46,908 nucleotides of DNA from the NCBI GenBank assembly GCA_017619975.1, contig JAFZRH010000026.1:1-46908 (forward strand). The letters are read 5' to 3'. The notes under the pieces are model-generated. The model was not told where the DNA came from and made no database searches. It saw nothing but the letters and a program-made list of their open reading frames with translations. The DNA comes from Lachnospiraceae bacterium. Its GTDB lineage: Bacteria; Bacillota; Clostridia; Lachnospirales; Lachnospiraceae. Shown here piece by piece: positions 26,094-34,114 of this stretch (position 1 is the first letter of the stretch; each line of letters begins with the position of its first letter). Made by a program: the position numbers and the translations under genes.

Positions 26094-26184
26094 TAATTAC
26101 ACTCTTATTTTATGTCCGGCCGGTTTTTGATCGGCAGGTCCCTTAAGAAGCAAACAGAATAGACATCCGGGAGGTAACAGGGGA

Positions 26185-27393
26185 ATGTTGGAAATAAAAG
26201 TGAATGAGACAGAAAGCGCCGCCAAGATTATCGTGATCGGCGTCGGCGGAGCCGGAAACAACACCATAAACCGCATGATCGAGAGCAATGTGGAAGGGGT
26301 GGAGTTCATCGGAATCAATACCGACCGTCAGGACCTGCAGACCTGCAAGGCGCCCACGGCGCTGCAGATCGGCGAAAAGCTGACCAAGGGACTGGGTGCC
26401 GGCGCGAAGCCGGAGATCGGCATGAAAGCGGCCGAAGAGAGTGAAGAAGAGATTGCGAATGCGATTCAGGGCGCGGATATGGTGTTCGTGACCTGCGGCA
26501 TGGGCGGCGGCACCGGTACCGGTGCGGCTCCCATTATCGCCAAGATCGCTAAAAATATGGGGATCCTGACCGTCGGCGTTGTGACCAAGCCTTTCCGTTT
26601 TGAAGGCAAGGTCCGTATGCAGAACGCGCTGGACGGCATTGAAAACCTGCGTGAAAACGTGGATACCCTCATTGTTATCCCCAACGACAAGCTGCTGGAG
26701 ATCATTGACCGCCGGACTTCCATGCCGGACGCCCTGCATCGCGCCGACGAGGTGCTGCAGCAGGCGGTTCAGGGCATTACCGACCTGATCAATGTTCCGG
26801 CTCTGATCAGTCTGGACTTCGCCGACGTGCAGACCGTCATGCAGGATAAGGGCATTGCCCATATCGGCATCGGCCGTGCCAAAGGCGATGACAAGGCCAT
26901 CGAGGCTGTCAAGATGGCAGCTTCCAGTCCTCTGCTGGAGACCAATATCGTGGGTGCTTCCCATGTGATCATCAACGTGTCCGGCGACATCGGCCTGATG
27001 GAAGTTTACGATGCCGCGAACTACATCACCGAGCTGGTCGGCGAGGAAGCCAATATCATCTTCGGTGCCATGTACGACGACACGATCCAGGATGAAGCGA
27101 CCATTACCGTTATCGCCACCGGTCTGAATGAACCGGCCCCCGGTGCGGTCAGCGCGAAATCGACGCTGAGCGGTTTCCGCTCGGCCGACGGCCTTCTGGG
27201 CGGACGGACTCCGTCTCCGTTCAAGCCGGCCGCCGCGCCCGCTGCTGCGCCTGCCGCGAAGCCGGAAGCCGGTGAGAAGAAGCCGGAAGCGCCGGCTGCG
27301 ACGCCTGCCGCCTATACCCGCCGTCCGGTGGAAGTGCCCGGCAGTTCGGTTCCCCGCCGTGAGATCAATGTTCCCGGCTTTTTAAGAAAATAA
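26185..27393 (+). CDS. ftsZ: Cell division GTPase FtsZ
   Basis: A 402-residue tubulin-like GTPase forming the division ring. Seen: [18 protein letters not shown] (about 13-30), the NTDRQDLQ segment, the tubulin signature [10 protein letters not shown], the T7 loop LISLDFADV (S209, with both Asp residues kept), an Ala/Pro-rich linker and the C-terminal tail peptide [11 protein letters not shown] that binds FtsA/SepF-type partners. In E. coli and B. subtilis the residue at S209 is Asn (NxDxxD), so Ser is unusual. RBS GGGAGG with 10-nt spacing. No ftsA is beside it. A terminator follows. Confidence 0.98.
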   Translation: MLEIKVNETESAAKIIVIGVGGAGNNTINRMIESNVEGVEFIGINTDRQDLQTCKAPTALQIGEKLTKGLGAGAKPEIGMKAAEESEEEIANAIQGADMVFVTCGMGGGTGTGAAPIIAKIAKNMGILTVGVVTKPFRFEGKVRMQNALDGIENLRENVDTLIVIPNDKLLEIIDRRTSMPDALHRADEVLQQAVQGITDLINVPALISLDFADVQTVMQDKGIAHIGIGRAKGDDKAIEAVKMAASSPLLETNIVGASHVIINVSGDIGLMEVYDAANYITELVGEEANIIFGAMYDDTIQDEATITVIATGLNEPAPGAVSAKSTLSGFRSADGLLGGRTPSPFKPAAAPAAAPAAKPEAGEKKPEAPAATPAAYTRRPVEVPGSSVPRREINVPGFLRK

Positions 27394-27413
27394 AGCCGGA
27401 AACTGCTGAAAGA

Positions 27414-27435
27414 GGAGACCTTCGGGTCTCCTTTT
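27414..27435 (+). terminator. Rho-independent terminator behind ftsZ
   Basis: GGAGACC-TTCG-GGTCTCC (27414-27431) with a TTCG tetraloop, followed by TTTTCTTTC. It lies between ftsZ and rapZ. Confidence 0.85.
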
Positions 27436-27467
27436 CTTTCGGGAAGGGTTATACAGAAGGAGAAAGC

Positions 27468-28352
27468 ATGGAATTACTGATCGTGACAGGCATGAGCGGT
27501 GCCGGCAAGACGCAGGCCCTGCGGACACTGGAAGATATCGGCTATTACTGTGTGGACAATCTGCCGCCGCAGCTTTTGGCCTACCTTCTGGACTTTGATT
27601 ACGAGAGCGGCATGGTGCGGGAAAAAACGGCTGTGACCGTGGATATCCGCAGTCAGATGCTCCTCAATCACGTCGATATCGTCCGCAGCGGACTGGCCGA
27701 AAAAGGGGTCACGACCCGGATCCTGTTTTTGGAAGCGGCGGACGAGACGATCCGCCGCCGCTATAAGGAGACCCGCCGTCTGCACCCGCTGGTACAGCAG
27801 GGGAAAGCCGCTTCGCTGACGGAAGCGATCCGGCTGGAGCGGGAAGAACTGGAAGCCTTAAAGGAGATCGCCGACGTCGTGCTGGATACGTCGAACCTAC
27901 AGACCAAGGACCTTCGGCACTGCGTGCTCAAGATCTTCGCGCCGGCGGATCTGGAGACCATGAGCATCGAATTCGTGGCTTTCGGCTTTAAATACGGGAT
28001 CCTGGCGGACGCGGATCTGGTCTTCGACCTGCGCTGCCTGCCGAATCCTTATTACGATGAAAAACTCAGGCTCCTGACCGGCGACGATCAGGCCGTGCGC
28101 GATTATGTGATGCAGGGGGAGGACGGCCCGCTGATGAAGGAGAAGATCCTCGACCTGCTGCGCGTTTCGATCCCTCTGTACCGGAAGGAAGGAAAGTCCC
28201 GCCTGGTCGTGGGCTTCGGCTGCACCGGCGGGCAGCACCGCTCGCTGGCGATGGCCGGCCTTTTACAGGAAGCGCTGGAAGAGGAATATCCCGGCATTCA
28301 GCTGATCTGCCGGGATAAAGATGAAAACCGCTATGAGGTGAGCCGGAGATAA
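27468..28352 (+). CDS. rapZ: RapZ/YvcJ family nucleotide-binding protein
   Basis: A 294-residue P-loop protein of the RapZ (YvcJ) family: Walker A GMSGAGKT (8-15), the VDNLPPQLL segment, FLEAADETIRRRYKETRRLHP, and the C-terminal sensor domain with SFGFKYG-like AFGFKYGILADADLVFDLRC, GCTGGQHRS and ENRYEVSRR. In E. coli RapZ guides RNase E to the GlmZ RNA and senses glucosamine-6-phosphate; in Bacillota the role is less clear. It usually sits with yvcK and whiA, which are not here. RBS AGAAGGAG. The gene converges on rqcH, with a palindromic repeat between. Confidence 0.94.
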   Translation: MELLIVTGMSGAGKTQALRTLEDIGYYCVDNLPPQLLAYLLDFDYESGMVREKTAVTVDIRSQMLLNHVDIVRSGLAEKGVTTRILFLEAADETIRRRYKETRRLHPLVQQGKAASLTEAIRLEREELEALKEIADVVLDTSNLQTKDLRHCVLKIFAPADLETMSIEFVAFGFKYGILADADLVFDLRCLPNPYYDEKLRLLTGDDQAVRDYVMQGEDGPLMKEKILDLLRVSIPLYRKEGKSRLVVGFGCTGGQHRSLAMAGLLQEALEEEYPGIQLICRDKDENRYEVSRR

Positions 28353-28371
28353 AACGCTATTGTGCGATCTT

Positions 28372-28484
28372 ACTGCCGAGCGTGCCCGAATAAACTTTTC
28401 GAGCGCCCCTTGAGGCGACCTGACATTTCTTGCATTCTGGAAGGTCGCCGAAGCGGGTCGAGAAAAGTTTTATCGAGGCAGCGA
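28372..28484. repeat. Intergenic imperfect palindrome, copy 4
   Basis: Arms AATAAACTTTTCGAGC (28389-28404) and TCGAGAAAAGTTTTAT (28458-28473), with exact inner GGCGACCT / AGGTCGCC. It shares its central part with the copy at 1172-1288. It lies between the convergent rapZ and rqcH and may terminate both. Confidence 0.72.
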
Positions 28485-28506
28485 GGCGGGGAGATTGGAC
28501 GAGGGG

Positions 28507-30255
28507 TCATACCAGCATTAACCCTTCCAGCCCCGGTTCGACCACCATCGAATAATTCGTGTGATAGATCACCATGCCCGGTTTGTAATTGCCGGGCTTT
28601 TTTAATTCGCGGCGGCGCGTGTAATCCACCTCGGTCTTGGCGCCTTTCGGAGCGGAAGAATACCAGGCGGCCAGGGCGGCGGCCCGCTCGAAGCCGGCAT
28701 CGGAAAGCTCCTTCGTGCCGGTCTTGACGATCACGTGGCTGCCGGCGATCCCTTTTACGTGGAACCACCAGTCGTTTCCGGAAGCCAGTTCGAAGGTGAC
28801 GGTTTCGTTCTGCAGGTTGTTTTTCCCCACGAAATAATCAAAGCCCTCTTCGCAGACGTAGTGAAGCGGAGCGGCGGTCTTCGGCGTCTTCGGCGCTTTC
28901 CTGCCGGGGACGTTTTTAGCACGCAGATAGCCGCCCGCGATCAGTTCGGCTTTGATCGCGTTCAGATCTTCCTCGCTTTCGGACAGATTCAGCGCGGCCT
29001 CCACGCTGCGCAGATAAGCCAGCTCGGCGTCGGTCTCCTCTAACTGTGTAAGCGTCGCGTCGTACGTGCGCTTCAGCTTCTGATAGCGGTCGAAATAATG
29101 CTTCGCGTTTTCCTGCGGCGTCAGCGTCTCGTCCAGCGGGATCGTGATCTCTTTGTTCCCGTCGTAATAATTCTGAGCCTTCAGCTCGCGCGCGCCGGTT
29201 TCCAGCCCGTAGCCGTAGGCCTGGATCAGCTCGCCGTAAAGCTTGTATTTATCGCGCTTTTCCGCGTCTTTCAGCTGCTTTTCCATGAGCTCCCGCTTGC
29301 GGGAGTCCCGCTCCATGGTCTGGTGCAGGACATGCCGTAAGTCCGCCGACTTCTGCTTGATCCGCGAAGCGGAATTTTTTTCGGCATAGTAGTCGGAGAG
29401 CAGTTCGCTTATGCTTTCGTAGGGCACCGCTTCCTCCGCTGCGTAGAGCATAAGGGGAAAGGCGCTGTATTCGATGAGCTGACCGTTGTGGTAGTAGATC
29501 TGCGGCGCAAAACGGCCCGCAAGGATGCGTTCGGCCAGATCCCGCACGGCTTTTTCCAGACGCAGGATCTCTGCCTCGGTCAGCGAAGCGGCGCTTTCAT
29601 CCCCGCTTAAGGAAGCCTGAAGGATCAGCTCCCGCGCCATCTGCGGACTGATGCCGGTCAGAATCGCGCCTGCGGCTTTTTCCGCCGGACCGGTCTGTTC
29701 GCTCAGTTTTTCCCGGAAAAGCCCGGCGTCAAGGTCCAGCGGCGAGAGCTTGTCCCGCGTGTTCGGAATGAAGTACGGCCGGCCGGGCAGCACCTCGCGG
29801 ACGCTGCTGGTACCGCTGCCGATGCGGCGGATCGCATCCGTGATCACGTCTTCCTGATCGGCCAGGATCAGGTTGCTGTGCTTGCCCATAAGCTCCAGGA
29901 TCAGACGGTGCCGCACGGAATCGCCGAGCTCGTTAAAGTGTTCCGCCGTCAGGAGGATCACCCGTTCCAGCCCGGGCTGCGTGACGGAGACGATGCGGCC
30001 ACCGGCAAGGTGCTTGCGGAGCAGCATCAAAAAACCCGGCGCCTGGGCAGGGGAAGGAAGATTGTTTTCCGTCAGGTAGGCCAGTGGAAGAGAGGGATTG
30101 GCGGAAAGCAGCAGACGGTACTGGTTCCGTCCGTTCTTCACGGTGAGCAGGACAGCGTCCGTTTCCGGCTGCGCGATCTTGCTGATGCGTCCGTCTGTCA
30201 GTTTATCATTCAGTTCTTTGACCAGCGCCGCGACGCTGATGCCGTCGAATGCCAT
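28507..30255 (-). CDS. rqcH: NFACT family protein RqcH (Rqc2 homologue)
   Basis: A 582-residue ribosome quality-control factor that binds split 50S subunits with peptidyl-tRNA and adds C-terminal Ala tails. Seen: NFACT-N start MAFDGISVAALVKEL, LLRKHLAGGRI, RLILELMGKHSNLIL, a long charged coiled-coil middle (about 290-440) and the NFACT-R domain with YFVGKNNLQNETVTF and DWWFHVKGIAGSHVIV. The usual Asp-Arg pair of the N-domain appears here as Glu-Arg (GLERVI). RBS GAGGTACCGCT before ATG. It is alone on this strand, divergent from PFOR. Confidence 0.94.
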   Translation of the reverse strand: MAFDGISVAALVKELNDKLTDGRISKIAQPETDAVLLTVKNGRNQYRLLLSANPSLPLAYLTENNLPSPAQAPGFLMLLRKHLAGGRIVSVTQPGLERVILLTAEHFNELGDSVRHRLILELMGKHSNLILADQEDVITDAIRRIGSGTSSVREVLPGRPYFIPNTRDKLSPLDLDAGLFREKLSEQTGPAEKAAGAILTGISPQMARELILQASLSGDESAASLTEAEILRLEKAVRDLAERILAGRFAPQIYYHNGQLIEYSAFPLMLYAAEEAVPYESISELLSDYYAEKNSASRIKQKSADLRHVLHQTMERDSRKRELMEKQLKDAEKRDKYKLYGELIQAYGYGLETGARELKAQNYYDGNKEITIPLDETLTPQENAKHYFDRYQKLKRTYDATLTQLEETDAELAYLRSVEAALNLSESEEDLNAIKAELIAGGYLRAKNVPGRKAPKTPKTAAPLHYVCEEGFDYFVGKNNLQNETVTFELASGNDWWFHVKGIAGSHVIVKTGTKELSDAGFERAAALAAWYSSAPKGAKTEVDYTRRRELKKPGNYKPGMVIYHTNYSMVVEPGLEGLMLV

Positions 30256-30359
30256 AGCGGTACCTCGTCAGTATTCGTAAAAAGCGGTCGGGCAAGTGCG
30301 TCCGGCCTGGGACAGAGGCCGAAAAACGATGAAAATGGATGAAAACACGGCTGTTTGAC

Positions 30360-30387
30360 TTGACTTTCCCGCTCCAGAGATTATAAT
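30360..30387 (+). promoter_or_regulatory. Sigma-A-like promoter of PFOR
   Basis: TTGACT (30360-30365), 16 nt, a perfect TATAAT (30382-30387), about 60 bp ahead of the PFOR start. The near-consensus -10 suits a highly expressed catabolic gene. Confidence 0.8.
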
Positions 30388-30446
30388 ATAAAAGGTTTAA
30401 TTTGTGTACTCATTTATCCATTTTTATTTTCAGGAGGCAGACAATT

Positions 30447-33400
30447 ATGGCAAGAGCAAGAAAGACCATGGATGGCAATACTGCGGCATCCCACGTTTCC
30501 TACGCGTTTTCGGATGTAGCGGCTATTTACCCCATTACTCCTTCTTCTCCTATGGCCGAGGTGGCGGACAGCTGGGCAACAGAGGGACGCAAGAATATCT
30601 TCGGTCAGGAAGTGAAGATCATGGAAATGCAGTCCGAAGCCGGCGCGGCCGGCGCCGTACACGGATCCTTAACGTCCGGCGCGCTGACCACTACCTACAC
30701 GGCTTCTCAGGGCCTGCTGCTTATGATCCCCAATATGTACAAGATCGCCGGCGAGATGCTGCCCTGCGTCATTGACGTGGCGGCCCGTACGCTTGCGACC
30801 CACGCCCTGTGTATCTTCGGCGATCATTCCGACGTTTACGCCTGCCGTCAGACCGGCTTCGCCATGCTGTGCGAATCCAACGTGCAGGAAGTCATGGATC
30901 TGACCGCGGTCGCGCATCTTTCCGCCATCAAGGGCCGTGTTCCGGTCCTGAACTTCTTCGACGGCTTCCGCACCTCCCACGAGCTGCAGAAGATCGAAGT
31001 CTGGGACTACAAAGATCTGGAAGATATGCTGGATAAAGAGGCTGTGCAGAAGTTCCGCAACGAAGCCCTGAATCCCGAGCATCCCTGCCAGCTGGGCTCT
31101 GCGCAGAACCCGGACATCTTCTTCCAGGTCCGCGAAGCGGCCAACAAGGCTTACGCCGCGTTCCCGGCCGTGGTCGAGGAATACATGAACAAGGTCAACG
31201 AAAAGCTCGGCACCGATTATAAGCTTTTCAACTACTACGGCGCGCCGGATGCGGAGCACGTCATCATCGCGATGGGCTCCGTCTGCGATACCATCGACGA
31301 GACCATCGACTATCTTGTGGCCCGCGGCGAAAAGGTCGGCCTGGTCAAGGTCCGCCTGTACCGTCCGTTCAGCCAGAAGCACCTGCTGGCCGCTCTGCCG
31401 GCAAGCGTAAAGACCATCAGCGTTTTGGACCGCACCAAGGAACCCGGCGCCATGGGCGAACCGCTCTACATGGACGTCATCACGGCTCTTCGCGGCACGG
31501 CCTTCCACAACGTGAAGGTCCAGCACGGCCGCTACGGCTTAGGCTCCAAGGATACCACGCCCGGCCAGATCGTCGCCGTCTTCCGCAATAAAGAAAAGGA
31601 AGAGTTCACGATCGGCATCGAGGACGACGTGACCGGCCTGTCCCTGCCTGTGAAGGAAGATCCGAACACGCAGCCGGCTTCCACCATTTCCTGCAAGTTC
31701 TGGGGTCTGGGCGCGGACGGCACCGTCGGCGCGAACAAGAACTCCATCAAGATCATCGGCGACCACACGGATATGTACGTGCAGGCCTACTTCGAGTATG
31801 ACTCCAAGAAGTCCGGCGGTCTGACCATTTCCCACCTGCGCTTCGGCCACGCCCCCATCAAGTCCACCGACTACCTCAACAAGGCGGATTTCGTGGCCTG
31901 CCACAACCCGTCCTATGTCCGCAAGTACAATATCGTGCAGGAAGTCGTGGACGGCGGCAACTTCCTCCTGAACTGCCCCTGGGATCTGGCGGGTCTGGAA
32001 GAGCATCTGCCCGGCCAGATGAAGCGCTACATCGCGGAGCATAACATCAACCTCTACACCATCGACGCCATCAAGCTGGGCCAGGAGATCGGTCTGGGCG
32101 GCCGCGTGAACACCATCCTGCAGGCTGCCTTCTTCGTGATCTCCGGCGTTATCCCGCAGGAAGACGCCATCCGCTACATGAAGGATGCCGCGACCAAGTC
32201 CTACTTGAAGAAGGGCGAGGACGTGGTCAAGATGAACCATGACGGCATCGACGCAGGCGCCAAGGCTTTCGTGAAGGTCGAAGTCCCCGCCTCCTGGAAG
32301 GATGCGAAGGATGAACCGCTCTTTGAACTGGCAGACGGCAGCCGCGCCGACGTGGTGAAGTTCGTCAATACCATCCAGAAGCCCATCAACGCGCACGACG
32401 GCCAGAACCTGCCGGTCTCCACGTTCATGGATTATGTGAACGGTTCCACGCCGTCCGGCGCTTCCGCTTTCGAGAAGCGCGGCGTCGCGGTCAGCATCCC
32501 GGTCTGGGATCCCGCGAAGTGCATCCAGTGCAACTTCTGCTCCTACGTCTGCCCGCACGCGGTCATCCGTCCGGTGGCCCTGAACGCGGAAGACGTCCAG
32601 AACGCGCCGGAAGGCATGCCGATGAAGGATCTCAACCAGATGCCCGGCTACAAATTCGCGATCACCGTATCCGCCCTGGACTGCATGGGCTGCGGCTCCT
32701 GCGTCAACGTCTGTCCGGCGCCCGGCAAGGCCATCACGATGCAGCCGATGGAAGCCCACAAGGAATGCCAGAAGTACTTCGATTTCGGCGTCAGCCTGCC
32801 TGAGAAGCCCGAAGTCATTGAAAAGTATAAAGTCAGCACCGTCAAGGGCAGCCAGTTCAAGCAGCCGTTGCTGGAGTTCTCCGGCGCCTGCGCGGGCTGC
32901 GGCGAAGCGCCTTACGCGAAGCTGATCACCCAGCTCTTCGGCGACCGCATGTATATCGCGAACGCCACGGGCTGCACCTCCATCTGGGGCAACTCTTCAC
33001 CGTCCACGCCTTACACCGTCAACAAGGAAGGCAAGGGCCCGGCCTGGAGCAATTCCCTGTTCGAGGACAACGCCGAATTCGGTCTGGGCATGGAGCTCGG
33101 CCAGTCCACGCTGCGCGCGGGTCTGGCAAAGAAGCTGCAGGCGCTTGCCGAAAGAACGGACAGCGCCGACGTCAAGGCCGCTGCCGAAGAGTTCTTTGCC
33201 ACCTTCGATGACAGCGCCGCCAACAGCGCCGCCACGAAGAAGCTCGTAAAAGCCCTGGAAGATCTGAACTGCGGCTGCGAAGACGTGAAGTTCCTGCTTC
33301 AGAACAAGGAATTCCTGGCCAAGAAGTCCCAGTGGATCTTCGGCGGCGACGGCTGGGCCTACGATATCGGCTTCGGCGGCCTGGACCACGCGATCGCGTC

Positions 33401-33971
33401 CGGCCGTGACGTCAACATCATGGTCTTCGATACCGAAGTGTATTCCAATACCGGCGGCCAGTCCTCCAAGGCGACCAACGTCGGTGCCGTGGCACAGTTC
33501 GCGGCCGGCGGCAAGGAAGTCAAGCAGAAAGACCTGGCGGCCATCGCCATGAGCTACGGCTACGTCTATGTGGCGCAGATCGCCATGGGCGCGGACTACA
33601 ACCAGACCGTCAAGGCCCTGACCGAGGCGGAGAGCTATCACGGCCCGTCCATCGTCATCGCCTACGCGCCGTGCATCACTCACGGCATCAAGGCCGGCAT
33701 GAGCAAGGCCCAGACCGAAGAGAAGAATGCGGTCCAGGCCGGCTACTGGCATCTGTTCCGCTTCGACCCCCGCAAGGAAGTTCCGTTCCAGCTGGATTCC
33801 AAGGCTCCGACCGGAGACTACAAGACCTTCTTAAAGGGCGAGAGCCGTTACACTTCCTTAACGCTCAAGAATCCGGAGCGCGCCGAAATGCTCTTCGACA
33901 AGTCCGAAGGCTACGCGAAGGAGAAATACGAGCATCTGCTGAAGTTAAAGGAAATGTACGGAAAGCAGTAA
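30447..33971 (+). CDS. nifJ: Pyruvate:ferredoxin (flavodoxin) oxidoreductase
   Basis: A 1174-residue single-chain PFOR, full length. It oxidises pyruvate with CoA to acetyl-CoA and CO2, passing electrons to ferredoxin: the central anaerobic catabolic step. Domain order seen: the pyrimidine-binding domain I (SDVAAIYPITPSSPMAE), domain II, the gamma-like domain, two 4Fe-4S motifs CIQCNFCSYVCPHA and CMGCGSCVNVCPA, the extra-cluster region CAGCGEAPYAK, and the TPP pyrophosphate site GGDGWAYDIGFGGLDH with NTGGQSSKAT. The start at 30447 follows CAGGAGGCAG; the GTG at 30402 is rejected. Single gene with its own promoter and terminator. Confidence 0.98.
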   Translation: MARARKTMDGNTAASHVSYAFSDVAAIYPITPSSPMAEVADSWATEGRKNIFGQEVKIMEMQSEAGAAGAVHGSLTSGALTTTYTASQGLLLMIPNMYKIAGEMLPCVIDVAARTLATHALCIFGDHSDVYACRQTGFAMLCESNVQEVMDLTAVAHLSAIKGRVPVLNFFDGFRTSHELQKIEVWDYKDLEDMLDKEAVQKFRNEALNPEHPCQLGSAQNPDIFFQVREAANKAYAAFPAVVEEYMNKVNEKLGTDYKLFNYYGAPDAEHVIIAMGSVCDTIDETIDYLVARGEKVGLVKVRLYRPFSQKHLLAALPASVKTISVLDRTKEPGAMGEPLYMDVITALRGTAFHNVKVQHGRYGLGSKDTTPGQIVAVFRNKEKEEFTIGIEDDVTGLSLPVKEDPNTQPASTISCKFWGLGADGTVGANKNSIKIIGDHTDMYVQAYFEYDSKKSGGLTISHLRFGHAPIKSTDYLNKADFVACHNPSYVRKYNIVQEVVDGGNFLLNCPWDLAGLEEHLPGQMKRYIAEHNINLYTIDAIKLGQEIGLGGRVNTILQAAFFVISGVIPQEDAIRYMKDAATKSYLKKGEDVVKMNHDGIDAGAKAFVKVEVPASWKDAKDEPLFELADGSRADVVKFVNTIQKPINAHDGQNLPVSTFMDYVNGSTPSGASAFEKRGVAVSIPVWDPAKCIQCNFCSYVCPHAVIRPVALNAEDVQNAPEGMPMKDLNQMPGYKFAITVSALDCMGCGSCVNVCPAPGKAITMQPMEAHKECQKYFDFGVSLPEKPEVIEKYKVSTVKGSQFKQPLLEFSGACAGCGEAPYAKLITQLFGDRMYIANATGCTSIWGNSSPSTPYTVNKEGKGPAWSNSLFEDNAEFGLGMELGQSTLRAGLAKKLQALAERTDSADVKAAAEEFFATFDDSAANSAATKKLVKALEDLNCGCEDVKFLLQNKEFLAKKSQWIFGGDGWAYDIGFGGLDHAIASGRDVNIMVFDTEVYSNTGGQSSKATNVGAVAQFAAGGKEVKQKDLAAIAMSYGYVYVAQIAMGADYNQTVKALTEAESYHGPSIVIAYAPCITHGIKAGMSKAQTEEKNAVQAGYWHLFRFDPRKEVPFQLDSKAPTGDYKTFLKGESRYTSLTLKNPERAEMLFDKSEGYAKEKYEHLLKLKEMYGKQ

Positions 33972-34018
33972 AACGGACCCCGGATCGTGTGATCTGATGT
34001 CCGGGAGAGAAACCATTG

Positions 34019-34051
34019 GCGGCAGGACCGGACGCGGTCCTGCCGCTTTTT
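34019..34051 (+). terminator. Rho-independent terminator behind PFOR
   Basis: GCGGCAGGACC (34019-34029) pairs perfectly with GGTCCTGCCGC (34036-34046), 6-nt loop, five T residues. Confidence 0.92.
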
Positions 34052-34114
34052 GAAGAACGTCTCTTTTCCTACAGATCTGACGGGCGGAGAAGAGTCTGAA
34101 CCGGGAGAAAATGT

